Shown here one piece after another: positions 24,721 to 34,063 of a DNA stretch of 64,000 bases. The notes beneath the pieces are model-generated. The model had not been told where the DNA came from, did not search any database, and saw only the letters and a program-made list of their open reading frames with translations. The position numbers and the translations under genes were made by a program. The first letter of the stretch is position 1. Each line of letters begins with the position of its first letter. Source of the DNA: CAWGET01 sp963821715 (GTDB lineage Bacteria > Bacteroidota > Ignavibacteria > Ignavibacteriales > Melioribacteraceae); NCBI GenBank assembly GCA_963821715.1, contig CAWGET010000003.1, positions 1 to 64,000 on the forward strand. Reading direction: 5' to 3'.

Positions 24721-26193
24721 ATGGAATCAGGCAAAATAGCGTATGATGCTCTGACATTTGATGATATTCTCTTGCTTCCGGCTAAATCGGCCGTGCTCCC
24801 AAGAGAAACTGATGTAAGGACACGATTAACCAGGGAAATAAATTTAAATATTCCGTTTTTATCCGCCGCGATGGATACTGTTACAGAATCCAAGATGGCA
24901 ATTGCGATGGCTGCTCAGGGAGGCATCGGGATCATTCATAAAAATATGTCTATCCAGCGGCAGGCTGAAGAAGTGGATAAGGTAAAACGCTCTGAAAGCG
25001 GAATGATCCATAATCCAATTACGCTTACGGAAGATAAAAATGTGGGCGATGCGCTTGCATTGATGTCGAAATACAGAATATCCGGAATTCCGATAATTGA
25101 TGACCAACATAAACTTATCGGGATATTGACGAACAGAGATTTAAGATTTGAACCAAATTTGACTTTGCCTGTGCGCGATATAATGACGAAAATTAATCTC
25201 GTAACTGCGCCGGAAGGTACAACTCTGGAGCAAGCCGAGCGTCTTCTACAAAAACATAGAATTGAAAAACTTCCGGTAGTGGATAAAAATAATACGCTGA
25301 AAGGATTGATAACTTTTAAGGATATTTCGAAGAAGAAAAAATATCCTGACGCGGCGAAAGACGATATCGGCAGACTGCTCGTAGGTGCGGCGGTAGGAGT
25401 TTCTAGTGACACTCATGAGAGGATTGAAGCTCTCGTTCACGCAAATGCCGATGTAATAGTAATCGATACTGCACACGGACATTCTGAGGGAGTTTTAAAA
25501 ACTGTAAAGGAAATACGCAACGGGTTTAGAAATATTCAGTTGATTGTGGGAAACATAGTTACAAAGGAAGCTGCTATCGATTTAATCGACCTTGGAGTTG
25601 ATGCCCTGAAAGTTGGTATCGGTGCAGGATCGATTTGTACAACTCGCGTCGTAGCGGGAGTCGGTGTTCCGCAAATTTCTTCTATACTTGAAGTAAGTGA
25701 GGCGGTCAAAGATAAAAATATTCCTGTTATAGCAGACGGCGGAATAAAACAAACCGGTGACGCACCAAAAGCTATTGCAGCCGGAGCGGATTCCATTATG
25801 ATTGGCGGAATGTTTGCCGGAGTAGACGAGACGCCCGGACAAAAGGAACTTTATGAAGGAAGAAGTTTTAAAGTTTATAGGGGAATGGGATCGCTCGGAG
25901 CAATGCAGGAAGGGAGCAAAGATAGATATTTTCAGGATATGGAAGACGATATCAAAAAATTAGTACCCGAAGGTGTAGAAGGAAGAGTTCCCTACAAAGG
26001 TCCTTTAGCGGATACTGTATATCAGTTTATCGGCGGATTACGTGCGGCGATGGGATATTGCGGAGCAAGAAATATTGCAGAAATGAAATCTAAAACTAAA
26101 TTTGTTAAAGTTACAAACGCAGGATTACTCGAATCGCATCCGCACGATGTATTAATAACTAAAGAATCTCCTAATTATCAAATAAAGAAATAG
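24721..26193 (+). CDS. guaB: Inosine-5'-monophosphate dehydrogenase
   Basis: NAD-dependent conversion of IMP to XMP, the first committed step to GMP. 490 residues: catalytic TIM barrel interrupted near 93-205 by two CBS domains (MSKYRISGIPIIDDQHKLIG and KHRIEKLPVVDKNNTLKG). The catalytic loop is GIGAGSICTTRVVAGVG near 300 with the nucleophilic Cys, and the flap RGMGSLGAMQEG lies near 385. Downstream by 18 bases is a glycosyltransferase and then purD, mixing purine synthesis with cell-surface genes. Confidence 0.97.
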   Translation: MESGKIAYDALTFDDILLLPAKSAVLPRETDVRTRLTREINLNIPFLSAAMDTVTESKMAIAMAAQGGIGIIHKNMSIQRQAEEVDKVKRSESGMIHNPITLTEDKNVGDALALMSKYRISGIPIIDDQHKLIGILTNRDLRFEPNLTLPVRDIMTKINLVTAPEGTTLEQAERLLQKHRIEKLPVVDKNNTLKGLITFKDISKKKKYPDAAKDDIGRLLVGAAVGVSSDTHERIEALVHANADVIVIDTAHGHSEGVLKTVKEIRNGFRNIQLIVGNIVTKEAAIDLIDLGVDALKVGIGAGSICTTRVVAGVGVPQISSILEVSEAVKDKNIPVIADGGIKQTGDAPKAIAAGADSIMIGGMFAGVDETPGQKELYEGRSFKVYRGMGSLGAMQEGSKDRYFQDMEDDIKKLVPEGVEGRVPYKGPLADTVYQFIGGLRAAMGYCGARNIAEMKSKTKFVKVTNAGLLESHPHDVLITKESPNYQIKK

Positions 26194-26211
26194 CGGCAGG
26201 AATAGGTAATT

Positions 26212-27495
26212 ATGTTCAAGGTTTTGGTTATAGCTTACTATTTTCCTCCGATGGGATTGAGCGGTGTTCAGCGCACACTTAAGTTCGCAAAGTATATGCC
26301 GGAAACAAATTGGGAGCCCACAGTAATAACCTCCGGAGCAACGGCATATTATGCTCACGATGTTTCTCTTATGAAAGAAGCTAACGATGCAAAGATCAGA
26401 ATTTTAAGAACAGAAGGAAGCGATCCAAACTCTCTCCTCTCCAAAATGGGTACGGTTAAAATGCCGCGAGAATTTATTCGCAAAAATTTAAGCAGGATTA
26501 GCAAAACATTTTGGATTCCGGATAACAAAATTTCCTGGGCTAAACAGGCTTATACTCTTGCGGAAGATCTCCTCAAAAAAGAAAATTTCGACGCTATTTT
26601 TGTTTCTATTCCTCCTTTTTCTCCTTTTGCAATGGCGGCAAAATTAACTGAAAAGTTTGATGTTCCTCTTTTTGTTGATTACAGGGATTTGTGGCATGGA
26701 AATCATTTCGCTTTCAATTTAACTCCGTATCACAGTTATAAACATAAAAAAATGGAATACGCCGCGCTGAAAGCTTCTGAACGAGTGATAGTTGTTAACC
26801 GGAAGATTAAAGAGAAACTATTAACTACATATAAATTTTTAACATTTGAAGATGTAATAATTATTCCTCACGGATATGATCCGCAGGACTTTGAAAATGC
26901 TTTGCCATATCCGAAACCTCACAAAAAAATGATTTTAACTTATTCCGGCATATTTTATGAAACTATCACGCCTAAGTATTTTCTTAAAGCTTTCAAGAAG
27001 CTAACTTTGGAAAGGCCGGATATTACGGCTAACATAGAACTTCATTTTGTCGGTCATTTAAGGAAAGAAAATCGTAAGCTGATTAAGCGATATAAGTTGC
27101 AGGAATTTGTGAAGGATTACGGCTATCTTACTCATAAAGAAGCAGTTAGAAGATTGCTTTCAAGCGATGTTTTATGGTTAATGATTGGTAAAAGTAAAAA
27201 CGCTGATAAAATAACTGTCGGAAAGCTATTTGAATATTTCGGTAGTAGAAAACCAATATTTGCGATGGTTCCCGAAGGAGCTTCAAGAACCGCTGCTATT
27301 GAATACGATGCGGCTTTTATTTCGGAACCGGATGACATTCAGCAGATAAAAAATAAAATTATAGAGATCCATTCACTTTACAAACAAAATCGCTTGCCCA
27401 AACCTGATGAAGATTTTGTGCTTAAACATAATAGGCAGTCATTAACTGAGCATCTGACAAAACAATTTCAATTTTTCTTGAAGACTGAAGTATGA
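26212..27495 (+). CDS. Glycosyltransferase family 4 protein
   Basis: A 427-residue GT-B glycosyltransferase. The N-terminal strand VLVIAYYFPPMGLSGVQRTLKFAKYM is typical of GT4 enzymes in Bacteroidota, and FVDYRDLWHGN marks the acceptor domain. The donor domain has IPHGYDPQDFE near 224, LTYSGIFYETITPKYFLKA, and SDVLWLMIGK with KLFEYFGSRKPIFAMVPEG near 338-356, where the Glu-containing motif binds the sugar nucleotide. It probably builds a surface polysaccharide or lipid-linked sugar; substrate unknown. purD overlaps its stop by four bases. Confidence 0.85.
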   Translation: MFKVLVIAYYFPPMGLSGVQRTLKFAKYMPETNWEPTVITSGATAYYAHDVSLMKEANDAKIRILRTEGSDPNSLLSKMGTVKMPREFIRKNLSRISKTFWIPDNKISWAKQAYTLAEDLLKKENFDAIFVSIPPFSPFAMAAKLTEKFDVPLFVDYRDLWHGNHFAFNLTPYHSYKHKKMEYAALKASERVIVVNRKIKEKLLTTYKFLTFEDVIIIPHGYDPQDFENALPYPKPHKKMILTYSGIFYETITPKYFLKAFKKLTLERPDITANIELHFVGHLRKENRKLIKRYKLQEFVKDYGYLTHKEAVRRLLSSDVLWLMIGKSKNADKITVGKLFEYFGSRKPIFAMVPEGASRTAAIEYDAAFISEPDDIQQIKNKIIEIHSLYKQNRLPKPDEDFVLKHNRQSLTEHLTKQFQFFLKTEV

Positions 27496-28772
27496 AAGTA
27501 TTATTAATAGGATCTGGCGGAAGGGAGCACGCACTTGCCTATAAAATCAGCGAAAGCCCGAAGCTAAAAAAACTCTACATTTTACCCGGAAATCCGGGTA
27601 CGAGCACTTTAGGTGAAAACATAAGTTTCCCTTTCTCAAATCACGATAAAGTAGTTAACTTTTGTAAAGAAAAGAGAATAGATCTTATCGTGATTGGTCC
27701 CGAACAACCTTTGGTGGATGGACTTGCCGATTCTCTAAGGATTAACGGCTTTAATGTTTTCGGTCCCGGAATAAGCGCCGCTGAAATAGAAGGGGATAAA
27801 GTATTCGCAAAAAACTTAATGCGGAAATATGATATTCCAACTGCTGAGTATAAAGTATTTAATAATAAACAATTTTCCGAAGCTATAGAATATCTGAAAA
27901 TCTCAAACTATCCAATTGTAATAAAGGCATCAGGATTAGCGGCAGGAAAGGGTGTAGTTATTGCGGCTAATTTTGATGAAGCTAAATCTGCCGTAGAAGA
28001 TTGTTTCATCCATAATACTTTTGGCGATGCGGGAAAAGAAATTGTTGTCGAGGAATTTCTTCAGGGAGAAGAGGCTTCGATATTTATAGTTACGGACGGA
28101 GAAAATTTTGTATCTCTACCCGCATCTCAGGATCATAAAAAAGTAAATGATAAGGACGAAGGCAAAAACACCGGAGGAATGGGAGCATACGCTCCGGCAC
28201 CGCTGATTACCGAACCTCTAATGGATTATATTCTAAAAAAGATTGCCCGACCCACTTTGAAGGCAATGCAAAGTGAAGGTAAAAAATTTACCGGCTGTTT
28301 ATATATTGGGTTAGCGATAACAAAAGCCGGTCCGAAAGTGATTGAATATAACTGTCGGTTCGGTGATCCTGAAACCCAGGTAGTTTTACCTCTACTAGAA
28401 GGGGATTTTCTTGAACTTCTTAATTCTGCAGCTTCCGGAAAATTAAATAAAACTGCGGTAAAATATAACGGTGGTTCTTCGGTTTGTGTTGTGGCTGCTT
28501 CGGGTGGATATCCTGGAAACTACGAAAAAGGATTCGAGATAAAAGGTTTGGAGGAAATCCAACTGGACCAGAATGTAAATGTTTTCCACGCAGGCACTAA
28601 AAGAATAGACGATAAAATTGTCACAAACGGCGGAAGAGTTCTGGGGGTTACATCATTTATTAAAAAAAATGATGTAAGAGAAGCGAAAACAATATGTTAC
28701 GATGCACTAAGTAAAGTTACTTTTAATGGCATGCATTATAGAAAAGATATTTCGGATAAGGCTATTAAATAA
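27492..28772 (+). CDS. purD: Phosphoribosylamine--glycine ligase
   Basis: GAR synthetase: ATP-driven joining of glycine to phosphoribosylamine, second step of purine synthesis. 426 residues with family motifs: IGSGGREHALAYKI near 5, GNPGTSTLGEN near 33, VIGPEQPLVDGLAD near 73, ATP-grasp KASGLAAGKGVVIA near 143, GGMGAYAPAPL near 227, NCRFGDPETQVVLPLL near 290. The ATG overlaps the preceding stop (ATGA). Confidence 0.97.
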   Translation: MKVLLIGSGGREHALAYKISESPKLKKLYILPGNPGTSTLGENISFPFSNHDKVVNFCKEKRIDLIVIGPEQPLVDGLADSLRINGFNVFGPGISAAEIEGDKVFAKNLMRKYDIPTAEYKVFNNKQFSEAIEYLKISNYPIVIKASGLAAGKGVVIAANFDEAKSAVEDCFIHNTFGDAGKEIVVEEFLQGEEASIFIVTDGENFVSLPASQDHKKVNDKDEGKNTGGMGAYAPAPLITEPLMDYILKKIARPTLKAMQSEGKKFTGCLYIGLAITKAGPKVIEYNCRFGDPETQVVLPLLEGDFLELLNSAASGKLNKTAVKYNGGSSVCVVAASGGYPGNYEKGFEIKGLEEIQLDQNVNVFHAGTKRIDDKIVTNGGRVLGVTSFIKKNDVREAKTICYDALSKVTFNGMHYRKDISDKAIK

Positions 28773-28864
28773 TATCATAGCTTGCAGTTAATAATTCCAA
28801 TCCTAATGAAATATTGCAATACTCTAATTATTGACTAAATAGATTTCATGAAGGGAATTTAATA

Positions 28865-29212
28865 TCAACCCGGAGGCCAGTTGAATTTTCGTCCTCCTAA
28901 AAGATGCATATGGATGTGATATACTTCTTGTCCGGCATTTTTTCCATTGTTAAAAACAATCCGGAAACCATCCTCAACGATACCTTCTTTTAGTGCAATT
29001 TCATTGGCTGCGTCGAACATTTCGGCAATAAGCGCGCCGTGCTCCGTGCTTTTCAAATCTTTTACCATTGGAATTTCAACCTTCGGAATTATCAGAACGT
29101 GTACAGGCGCTTGAGGATTAATATCTCGAAAAGCCAAAACCGAATCCGATTCATAAACTATATCGGCTTCAATTTCCTTGTCGATGATCTTTGAGAAAAT
29201 TGTATTTCCCAT
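28865..29212 (-). CDS. HIT family nucleotide-binding protein (HINT-like)
   Basis: A 115-residue member of the histidine triad family with the triad HIHMHLLGG near 100 and the HINT-type N-terminus NTIFSKIIDKEI. Such proteins hydrolyse adenosine phosphoramidates and related nucleotides. The frame is open 32 codons upstream inside the previous gene; I chose the ATG at 29212 (a second ATG lies at 29215), which overlaps the stop codon of the regulator and matches the family start. Confidence 0.92.
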   Translation of the reverse strand: MGNTIFSKIIDKEIEADIVYESDSVLAFRDINPQAPVHVLIIPKVEIPMVKDLKSTEHGALIAEMFDAANEIALKEGIVEDGFRIVFNNGKNAGQEVYHIHMHLLGGRKFNWPPG

Positions 29213-30567
29213 CATTCGTTTCCTTTTTCTAACTGATATTTTTTTATTTTTCCATATAGATGACTTCTCTGGATTTCTAAAGCTTCGGCTGTTTTGCTTA
29301 TATTCCAACTGTTCGCATCCAATTGTTTTTTAATGAATGCTCTTTCGGCTTTTTCCTTAAAATCCTGAAAAGAATTAGAAACGTCTAATATCGAATCCAT
29401 CTTCTTATCATTGGTCGGGAGCAAGCTGTAAATATCCTCGGCATCAATTTCGGTCTTCGGATTCATAATTACAATTCTCTCTATAAAGTTTTTCAACTCT
29501 CGGACGTTTCCTCGCCATTCTAATTTGGAAAGCGATTCTACTGCTTCCTTTGTAAATAATTTATTAGTGAACTTATTCTTTCTGCATATTTCATTCGAAA
29601 AGTGTTCAATCAATTGCGGAATATCTTCCTTTCGTTCCCGCAAGGAAGGAACGTGAATCGGTATTACGTTCAATCTGTGATAAAGATCTTCCCGGAAATT
29701 TCCGTTTTCAATTTCTTCCTTTAGATCCTTATTTGTTGCAGTAATTATTCTTACGTCAACTTCAATTTTTTTATTGCTTCCCACTTTTTCAATCTTGCTG
29801 TCTTCAATTGCTCTCAAAACTTTTGCCTGTGCATTCAAGCTCATATCGCCGATTTCATCAAGAAAAAGAGTGCCGCCGTTTGCCTGCTCAAATTTTCCTA
29901 TCCGCGAATTTGTTGCTCCGGTGAAGGCTCCTTTTTCATGACCAAATAGTTCCGATTCTATAAGTTCATTTGGAATTGCAGCACAATTCACCTCGACCAA
30001 TTCTTTGTCTGCTCTTTTGGATTGTCGGTGGATTGCGCGGGCGATCAATTCCTTACCTGTTCCGTTTTCTCCGGTAATTAAAATCCTGGCGTCGGTGGGA
30101 GCAACCCGCAATGCGGTATCTAAAATTGATTTTAACGGAGCGCTGGAACCTATTATTTCGCTCTGAACAATTTCTTCTTTTAACTTTTTGTTTTCTTTTA
30201 TTAAGCCTGTTTTTGAGACGGCGTTTCTTACACTAATAAGAAGTTTATCCCGATCAATCGGTTTTTCGATAAAATCAAACGCCCCCATTTTTGTAGCTTT
30301 AACGGCATTTTCCAAGTTGCTGAAGGCGGAAATTATTATTGCGGTTATATCTATTTTCTTTTCGTTTATCTTTTGCAGAATTTCAAATCCATTTATTCCG
30401 GGCATCTGAATATCCAATAGCATCGCGTCGTAGTTACCGGTTTCAAGGAGTTTTATTCCATCTTCGGGATTAGTTGAATAGCGCACAATATAATCCTCGT
30501 ATTCGAGTATCATTTTTATGCTTTCGCAAATTTCCTGTTCGTCGTCTAAAATAAGGATTGAATTCAT
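29212..30567 (-). CDS. NtrC-family sigma-54-dependent response regulator
   Basis: Activator of sigma-54 promoters. 451 residues in three parts: receiver domain with phospho-acceptor Asp52 (LLDIQMPG) and KP at 102-103; AAA+ domain with Walker A GENGTGKE at 166-173, the sigma-54 contact loop GAFTGA at 213-218, and Walker B GTLFLDEIGDM; and a Fis-type helix-turn-helix at the C-terminus (NISKTAEALEIQRSHLYGKI). No histidine kinase is adjacent, so it is an orphan here. Its targets cannot be told. Confidence 0.95.
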   Translation of the reverse strand: MNSILILDDEQEICESIKMILEYEDYIVRYSTNPEDGIKLLETGNYDAMLLDIQMPGINGFEILQKINEKKIDITAIIISAFSNLENAVKATKMGAFDFIEKPIDRDKLLISVRNAVSKTGLIKENKKLKEEIVQSEIIGSSAPLKSILDTALRVAPTDARILITGENGTGKELIARAIHRQSKRADKELVEVNCAAIPNELIESELFGHEKGAFTGATNSRIGKFEQANGGTLFLDEIGDMSLNAQAKVLRAIEDSKIEKVGSNKKIEVDVRIITATNKDLKEEIENGNFREDLYHRLNVIPIHVPSLRERKEDIPQLIEHFSNEICRKNKFTNKLFTKEAVESLSKLEWRGNVRELKNFIERIVIMNPKTEIDAEDIYSLLPTNDKKMDSILDVSNSFQDFKEKAERAFIKKQLDANSWNISKTAEALEIQRSHLYGKIKKYQLEKGNE

Positions 30568-30569
30568 GG

Positions 30570-31208
30570 CTACCGGATGATTTTTATTTCTTTCAATAAA
30601 TATAACTTTAAAACCTGAGAAGGTAAAATCAACTTATTTTTTTGCAGAGCGTTACCGAAAGTTTCACCTAATTTATTTGCCGTTAAATCGCGGGAACTCA
30701 TTCCTCCCGCAACTTTAAATGATTGCTCAAACATTTCCACTAAAATACCGGCAAAACCTGCTACACTTATAAAATTAAAATTATAGCTTAAGAAAGAATT
30801 TCCAAAAAAGTGAGATAATTTATCTTTGTCCCCGAATGCTCCGTCGGGAGAATCAAAGAAAATATTTTTAGGAAGATGATCAACCTTCACTTTGAAAACT
30901 GAGTCGCACACAGAGGGAAGGGGAATATTAATTTTAAAATTGAATAACGGAGTTTTTAAAGGCATTACTTTAAAAGGAAGGGCGGCGAATGATAACGCAA
31001 GCAATGCATCGGAATAATTTCCATCAAAATACTTTACCGCACGTATATAAACAGAATCAATTAATTCGATATCATTATGTTTTTTGCCTAAATGTTCAAA
31101 TTCCGAAGAAGCGATAAAATATGAAAGGTAGTAAATACCGGCATCAATTTTACTCTGTGCCGAACAGGTTGTGCACATCATCAGGATGAAAAGAATAAAT
31201 ACTTTCAT
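30570..31208 (-). CDS. Exported protein of unknown function
   Basis: A 212-residue protein with a signal peptide (MKVFILFILMMCTTCSAQ). The CTTCSA segment could also be read as a lipobox, but the Cys spacing and AQ end fit signal peptidase I better. A segment DKDKLSHFFGNSFLSYNF near 127-144 recalls the DKxxHF motif of YfiM/DUF2279-type envelope proteins, and AGGMSSRDLTANKLGETFG near 167 recalls their second conserved block. Similarity is weak. It lies two bases upstream of the NtrC-like gene and abuts the carboxylase gene. Confidence 0.55.
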   Translation of the reverse strand: MKVFILFILMMCTTCSAQSKIDAGIYYLSYFIASSEFEHLGKKHNDIELIDSVYIRAVKYFDGNYSDALLALSFAALPFKVMPLKTPLFNFKINIPLPSVCDSVFKVKVDHLPKNIFFDSPDGAFGDKDKLSHFFGNSFLSYNFNFISVAGFAGILVEMFEQSFKVAGGMSSRDLTANKLGETFGNALQKNKLILPSQVLKLYLLKEIKIIR

Positions 31209-32876
31209 CTAAGTCTGAATTACTCCGACATTAAATTTTTCTAATTCGGGATTTTGATTTGCAGATTCGATAGCCATTGAAATATATTCGCGTGTTTTGG
31301 AAGGTTCGATTATTTCATCAATCCATAATCTTGCTGCCGCATAGTAGGAACTGCTTTTATCATCGTATGACTTCTGTATGTTATTTAACAACTTAGACTG
31401 ATCTTCTTCAGAGAGTTCTTTGCCTTCTTTTTTTAACTGGTTTATTTTAATATTTAATAAAACATTGCTTGCTTGGCTACCGCCCATCACTGAAATTTTC
31501 GCATTTGGGTACGCAAAAATAAATCTTGGATCGTATGCCTTTCCGCACATTGCGTAATTTCCGGCGCCGAAACTATTTCCGACAATTATTGTAATTTTAG
31601 GAACAGTTGAATTTGCAACCGCATTCACCATTTTAGCACCATCTTTAATAATACCGCCGTGCTCCGCTTTACTCCCAACCATAAAACCGGTCACATCCTG
31701 CAAAAATAATAAAGGTATTCTCTTTTGATTGCAATTCATAATAAACCGCGCTGCTTTGTCTGCACTGTCGGAATAAATTACTCCGCCGATCTGCATTTCA
31801 CCTTTTTCGGTTTTTACAATATTCCGCTGATTCGCTACAATTCCCACAGCCCAGCCGTCAATTCTGGCGTAAGCGGTTATCAATGACTTTCCATAACCGG
31901 CTTTATACTCATCAATTTCGGAATCATCAACGATACGTGAGATCAATTCATAAGTATCGTAAGGTTTTAATGTATCTTCCGGTAAAATTCCAGCAATCTC
32001 TTTGGAAGGAAATTTAGGCGGTAACGTTTCTTTTCTGCTGAATTCGGCTTTTCTGTTGTTGCCGAATTTTTCCACCAAATTCCTGATTTGCAGTATACAT
32101 TCCTCGTCGTTTTTCATCACATAATCAGTAACACCTGAAATATTGGATTGAACAATTGCTCCTCCTAGAGATTCGTTGTCAATATTTTCTCCGATTGCTG
32201 CTTTTACAAGATGAGAGCCCGCCAAAAAAACAGAACCTTCCCCTTCAACAATCAATGCTTCGTCGCTCATAATTGGAAGATATGCTCCGCCGGCGACGCA
32301 AGGTCCCATTATCGCGGAAATTTGTGGAATTCCTTTTGCGGACATAATTGCGTTATTTCGGAAGATTCTCCCGAAATGTTCTTTGTCGGGAAAAATATCT
32401 TCCTGCAGAGGTAAAAAAACGCCGGCGCTATCTACAAGATAAATAATAGGAAGCCGGTTCTCCATTGCAATTTCCTGTGCGCGTAAATTCTTTTTTGCCG
32501 TCATCGGGAACCATGCTCCGGCTTTAACCGTAGCATCGTTAGCAACTATTACAACGTTTCGTCCTTCAACTTTTCCTATGCCGAATATAGTTCCTGCGCT
32601 CGGAGCTCCGCCATATTCTTCATACATTTCATAAGCTGCAAAAGTATTCATTTCGTAAAAAATTGAATTCTTGTCAATCAGTTTTTCTATTCTTTCGCGC
32701 GCGGTCAATTTTCCTTTTTTGCGTTGTTTTTCCATTGAGGATTTCCCGCCGCCAAGAAATATTTTCTCTCTTTCCGCTTTTAATTTTCGAACTAAATTTT
32801 TATGGAAATCTTCTCTTTGTAAAAAATTAGGTTTGTCTGCCTGGTTGGTTCCGATTTTTTTCATTGCAGGTTCCAT
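31209..32876 (-). CDS. Acyl-CoA carboxylase, carboxyltransferase (beta) subunit
   Basis: Carboxyltransferase half of a biotin-dependent acyl-CoA carboxylase, 555 residues. Two crotonase-like domains are visible: the N-terminal one with KKGKLTARERIEKLID and ATVKAGAWFP, the C-terminal one with QIGGVIYSDSADKAARF, LLFLQDVTGFMVG and GNYAMCGKAYDPRFIFAYPN followed by ISVMGGSQAS. The last block resembles methylcrotonyl-CoA carboxylase beta more than propionyl-CoA carboxylase. With the neighbouring acyl-CoA dehydrogenase this suggests leucine catabolism. No biotin carboxylase/BCCP subunit gene is in the window. Confidence 0.88.
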   Translation of the reverse strand: MEPAMKKIGTNQADKPNFLQREDFHKNLVRKLKAEREKIFLGGGKSSMEKQRKKGKLTARERIEKLIDKNSIFYEMNTFAAYEMYEEYGGAPSAGTIFGIGKVEGRNVVIVANDATVKAGAWFPMTAKKNLRAQEIAMENRLPIIYLVDSAGVFLPLQEDIFPDKEHFGRIFRNNAIMSAKGIPQISAIMGPCVAGGAYLPIMSDEALIVEGEGSVFLAGSHLVKAAIGENIDNESLGGAIVQSNISGVTDYVMKNDEECILQIRNLVEKFGNNRKAEFSRKETLPPKFPSKEIAGILPEDTLKPYDTYELISRIVDDSEIDEYKAGYGKSLITAYARIDGWAVGIVANQRNIVKTEKGEMQIGGVIYSDSADKAARFIMNCNQKRIPLLFLQDVTGFMVGSKAEHGGIIKDGAKMVNAVANSTVPKITIIVGNSFGAGNYAMCGKAYDPRFIFAYPNAKISVMGGSQASNVLLNIKINQLKKEGKELSEEDQSKLLNNIQKSYDDKSSSYYAAARLWIDEIIEPSKTREYISMAIESANQNPELEKFNVGVIQT

Positions 32877-32888
32877 TTTGAGAAAAGA

Positions 32889-34052
32889 TTAATCTTTAAG
32901 TAATTCTCTCGCTATAACAATTCTTTGAACTTCCGAAGTTCCTTCTCCTATTGTGAGAAGTTTAACATCACGATAAAATTTTTCAACGGGATAATCCTTT
33001 ACAAAACCGTATCCGCCGAAAATTTGAACAGCTTCATTGGTAGCTTTTGTTGCTATTTCGCTCGCATAAAGTTTTGCTATCGCCGCGTCTTTTGTAATAT
33101 CTTTCCCGTCATCTTTTAATTTTGCGGCTTTAAATGTCATCAATCTTGATGCTTCAATTTCCGTAGCCATATCGGCTAATTTAAATTGTATAGCTTCAAA
33201 ACTGGAAATTGGTTTGCTAAACTGCTTTCTTTCTTTGGAATATTTAACCGAAGCTTCGAGACATCCCTGCGCAAGTCCGACGCTTAATGCAGCGATTGAA
33301 ATTCTTCCGCCGCCGAGTACTTTCATCGCCTGGGGAAATCCTTCTCCTTCTTTTCCCAGCAAATTATCTTTAGGAACTTTGCAGTTTTCGAGAATTAATT
33401 GAGTTGTTTCGCTAGCGCGCATCCCCAATTTATTCTCTTTTTTGCCGGCGGAAAATCCTTCTGTCCCTTTTTCAATAATAAATGCTGAAATCCCTTTTGA
33501 TTTTTTCTCTTTATCGGTTACAGCCATCACTACAGCAATTTCGCCGCTTTTGCCGTGGGTAATAAATGATTTTGTTCCGTTTAGAATATAATGGTCGCCG
33601 CTAAGTTCGGCTGTTGTCGTCATTCCTGCAGCGTCACTTCCTGAACCAGGTTCGGTTAAAGCCCAGGCGCCAATTTTTTTGCCGGTTGCGAGATCGGGTA
33701 AATATTTTTCTTTCTGATCTTCATTAGCAAAAAGATTTATGTGATTAGAACAGAGTCCGTTATGAGCAGCAACAGAAAGAGCAATTGAAGGATCGACGCG
33801 CGCAAGTTCTTCAACAATAAGCGCATATTCTACATAACCTAATCCGGCGCCGCCGAATTTTTCGGGAATAAGAATTCCCATAAATCCTAGTTCGCCTAAT
33901 TCCTGAATTAAATCCTTCGGAAAGATTTGATCTTCATCGAACTCCATAATCCGAGGTTTAATTTTATTTTCGGCAAAATCTCTTATGGTATCTTTTATGA
34001 CTTGTTGATTTTCATCGAACTGAAGTAAGAACTGATTAGAATTATTTTCCAA
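32889..34052 (-). CDS. Acyl-CoA dehydrogenase
   Basis: FAD enzyme making a trans-2 double bond in acyl-CoA thioesters and passing electrons to ETF. 387 residues with the two family signatures: WALTEPGSGSDAAGM near 130 and QIFGGYGFVKDYPVEKFYRDVKLLTIGEGTSEVQR (read in parts, about 340-375), the catalytic Glu being in GEGTSE. It is distinct from the glutaryl-type paralogue at 23529. It lies between the carboxyltransferase and meaB; a short-chain or branched-chain (for example isovaleryl-CoA) substrate is inferred from that. Confidence 0.9.
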   Translation of the reverse strand: MENNSNQFLLQFDENQQVIKDTIRDFAENKIKPRIMEFDEDQIFPKDLIQELGELGFMGILIPEKFGGAGLGYVEYALIVEELARVDPSIALSVAAHNGLCSNHINLFANEDQKEKYLPDLATGKKIGAWALTEPGSGSDAAGMTTTAELSGDHYILNGTKSFITHGKSGEIAVVMAVTDKEKKSKGISAFIIEKGTEGFSAGKKENKLGMRASETTQLILENCKVPKDNLLGKEGEGFPQAMKVLGGGRISIAALSVGLAQGCLEASVKYSKERKQFSKPISSFEAIQFKLADMATEIEASRLMTFKAAKLKDDGKDITKDAAIAKLYASEIATKATNEAVQIFGGYGFVKDYPVEKFYRDVKLLTIGEGTSEVQRIVIARELLKD

Positions 34053-34063
34053 AATATTATTCC

